Below the pieces are notes generated by a model. The model was given only the letters and a program-made list of their open reading frames with translations. It had not been told where the DNA came from and did not search any database. Of a DNA stretch of 42,553 nucleotides, positions 42,478 to 42,553 are shown in pieces. Both the position numbers and the translations under genes were made by a program. Each line of letters starts with the position of its first letter. Position 1 is the first letter of the stretch. Source of the DNA: JBOHUC01 sp050733935 (GTDB lineage: Bacteria; Eisenbacteria; RBG-16-71-46; DASYSL01); NCBI GenBank assembly GCA_050733935.1, contig JBOHUC010000157.1, forward strand, positions 1 through 42,553. The letters are read 5' to 3'.

Positions 42478-42553
42478 ATGCGGAAGCGGTTCTTCTCGTT
42501 CGCCCTCGCCCTCGCGCTCGTGGCGCCACCCGGGTCGTTCGCGGCCCCGGCGG
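42478..42553 (+). CDS. Partial exported protein (N-terminus only)
   Basis: An ATG at 42478 opens a frame to the window end. The 25 visible residues (MRKRFFSFALALALVAPPG, then SFAAPA) are a clear signal peptide. Nothing else can be said about the product. The -10 at 42466-42471 suggests a leaderless message. Confidence 0.6.
   Translation, partial: MRKRFFSFALALALVAPPGSFAAPA

Overview
The window is about 42.5 kb of very GC-rich, gene-dense chromosomal DNA from a Gram-negative-type bacterium. It has lipoproteins, outer-membrane beta-barrels, an OmpA with thrombospondin type 3 repeats, and two large secreted proteins ending in FlgD-like Ig domains. That mixture, together with LexA operators of the form TGCNCN4GTGCA (the form described for Fibrobacter), suggests an FCB-group lineage such as an uncultured Eisenbacteria-like organism. 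The taxonomic call is inference. No rRNA, tRNA, CRISPR array, prophage or intact insertion sequence was recognised.

Layout. 1-6884 is a minus-strand run: dinB, a DUF72 protein, two related secreted or lipoprotein genes, an MrfA/YprA-type helicase and the start of a further gene. 6885-8994 holds a putative SOS module on the same strand: lexA, a small IS200-type transposase-fold protein that has lost its catalytic residues, a DUF6504 protein, and then dinB beyond a 352 bp spacer rich in inverted repeats. lexA and the transposase-like gene each carry a matching LexA-box-like site. 9022-16628 has a small CxxC protein, a DUF3052 protein, a secreted FlgD-Ig protein and a very large hybrid histidine kinase. 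16671-23218 has a DMT permease, a secreted subtilase, hflX, thioredoxin and an outer-membrane barrel protein. 23271-40555 is almost entirely minus strand and consists of tightly packed envelope and metabolic genes: inhibitor-type lipoproteins, a CPBP protease fused to an ACT domain, a DMT transporter, a phosphoribosyltransferase, a methyltransferase, VIT, cupins, glutamine synthetase, NAD(P)HX repair enzyme and a HAD hydrolase. 40725-42553 carries the OmpA/TSP3 gene and the start of another secreted protein.

The best candidate for something undescribed is the lexA / dead TnpA-like / DUF6504 / dinB module. It links translesion synthesis and LexA control to a domesticated single-strand-DNA transposase fold. 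The DUF6504 ribosome-binding site is locked in a 23-bp hairpin, and a large inverted-repeat element precedes dinB. Other notable points are gene fusions (CPBP-ACT, NlpE-I42, MliC-COG3650, YbaY-META), probable non-canonical start codons for hflX and the phosphoribosyltransferase, leaderless-type promoters, and heavy use of NTGA stop/start overlaps including TTGA.

Starts were chosen by ribosome-binding sites, overlaps, signal peptides and family lengths. Functions are family-level judgements from reading the proteins; no database search was run.
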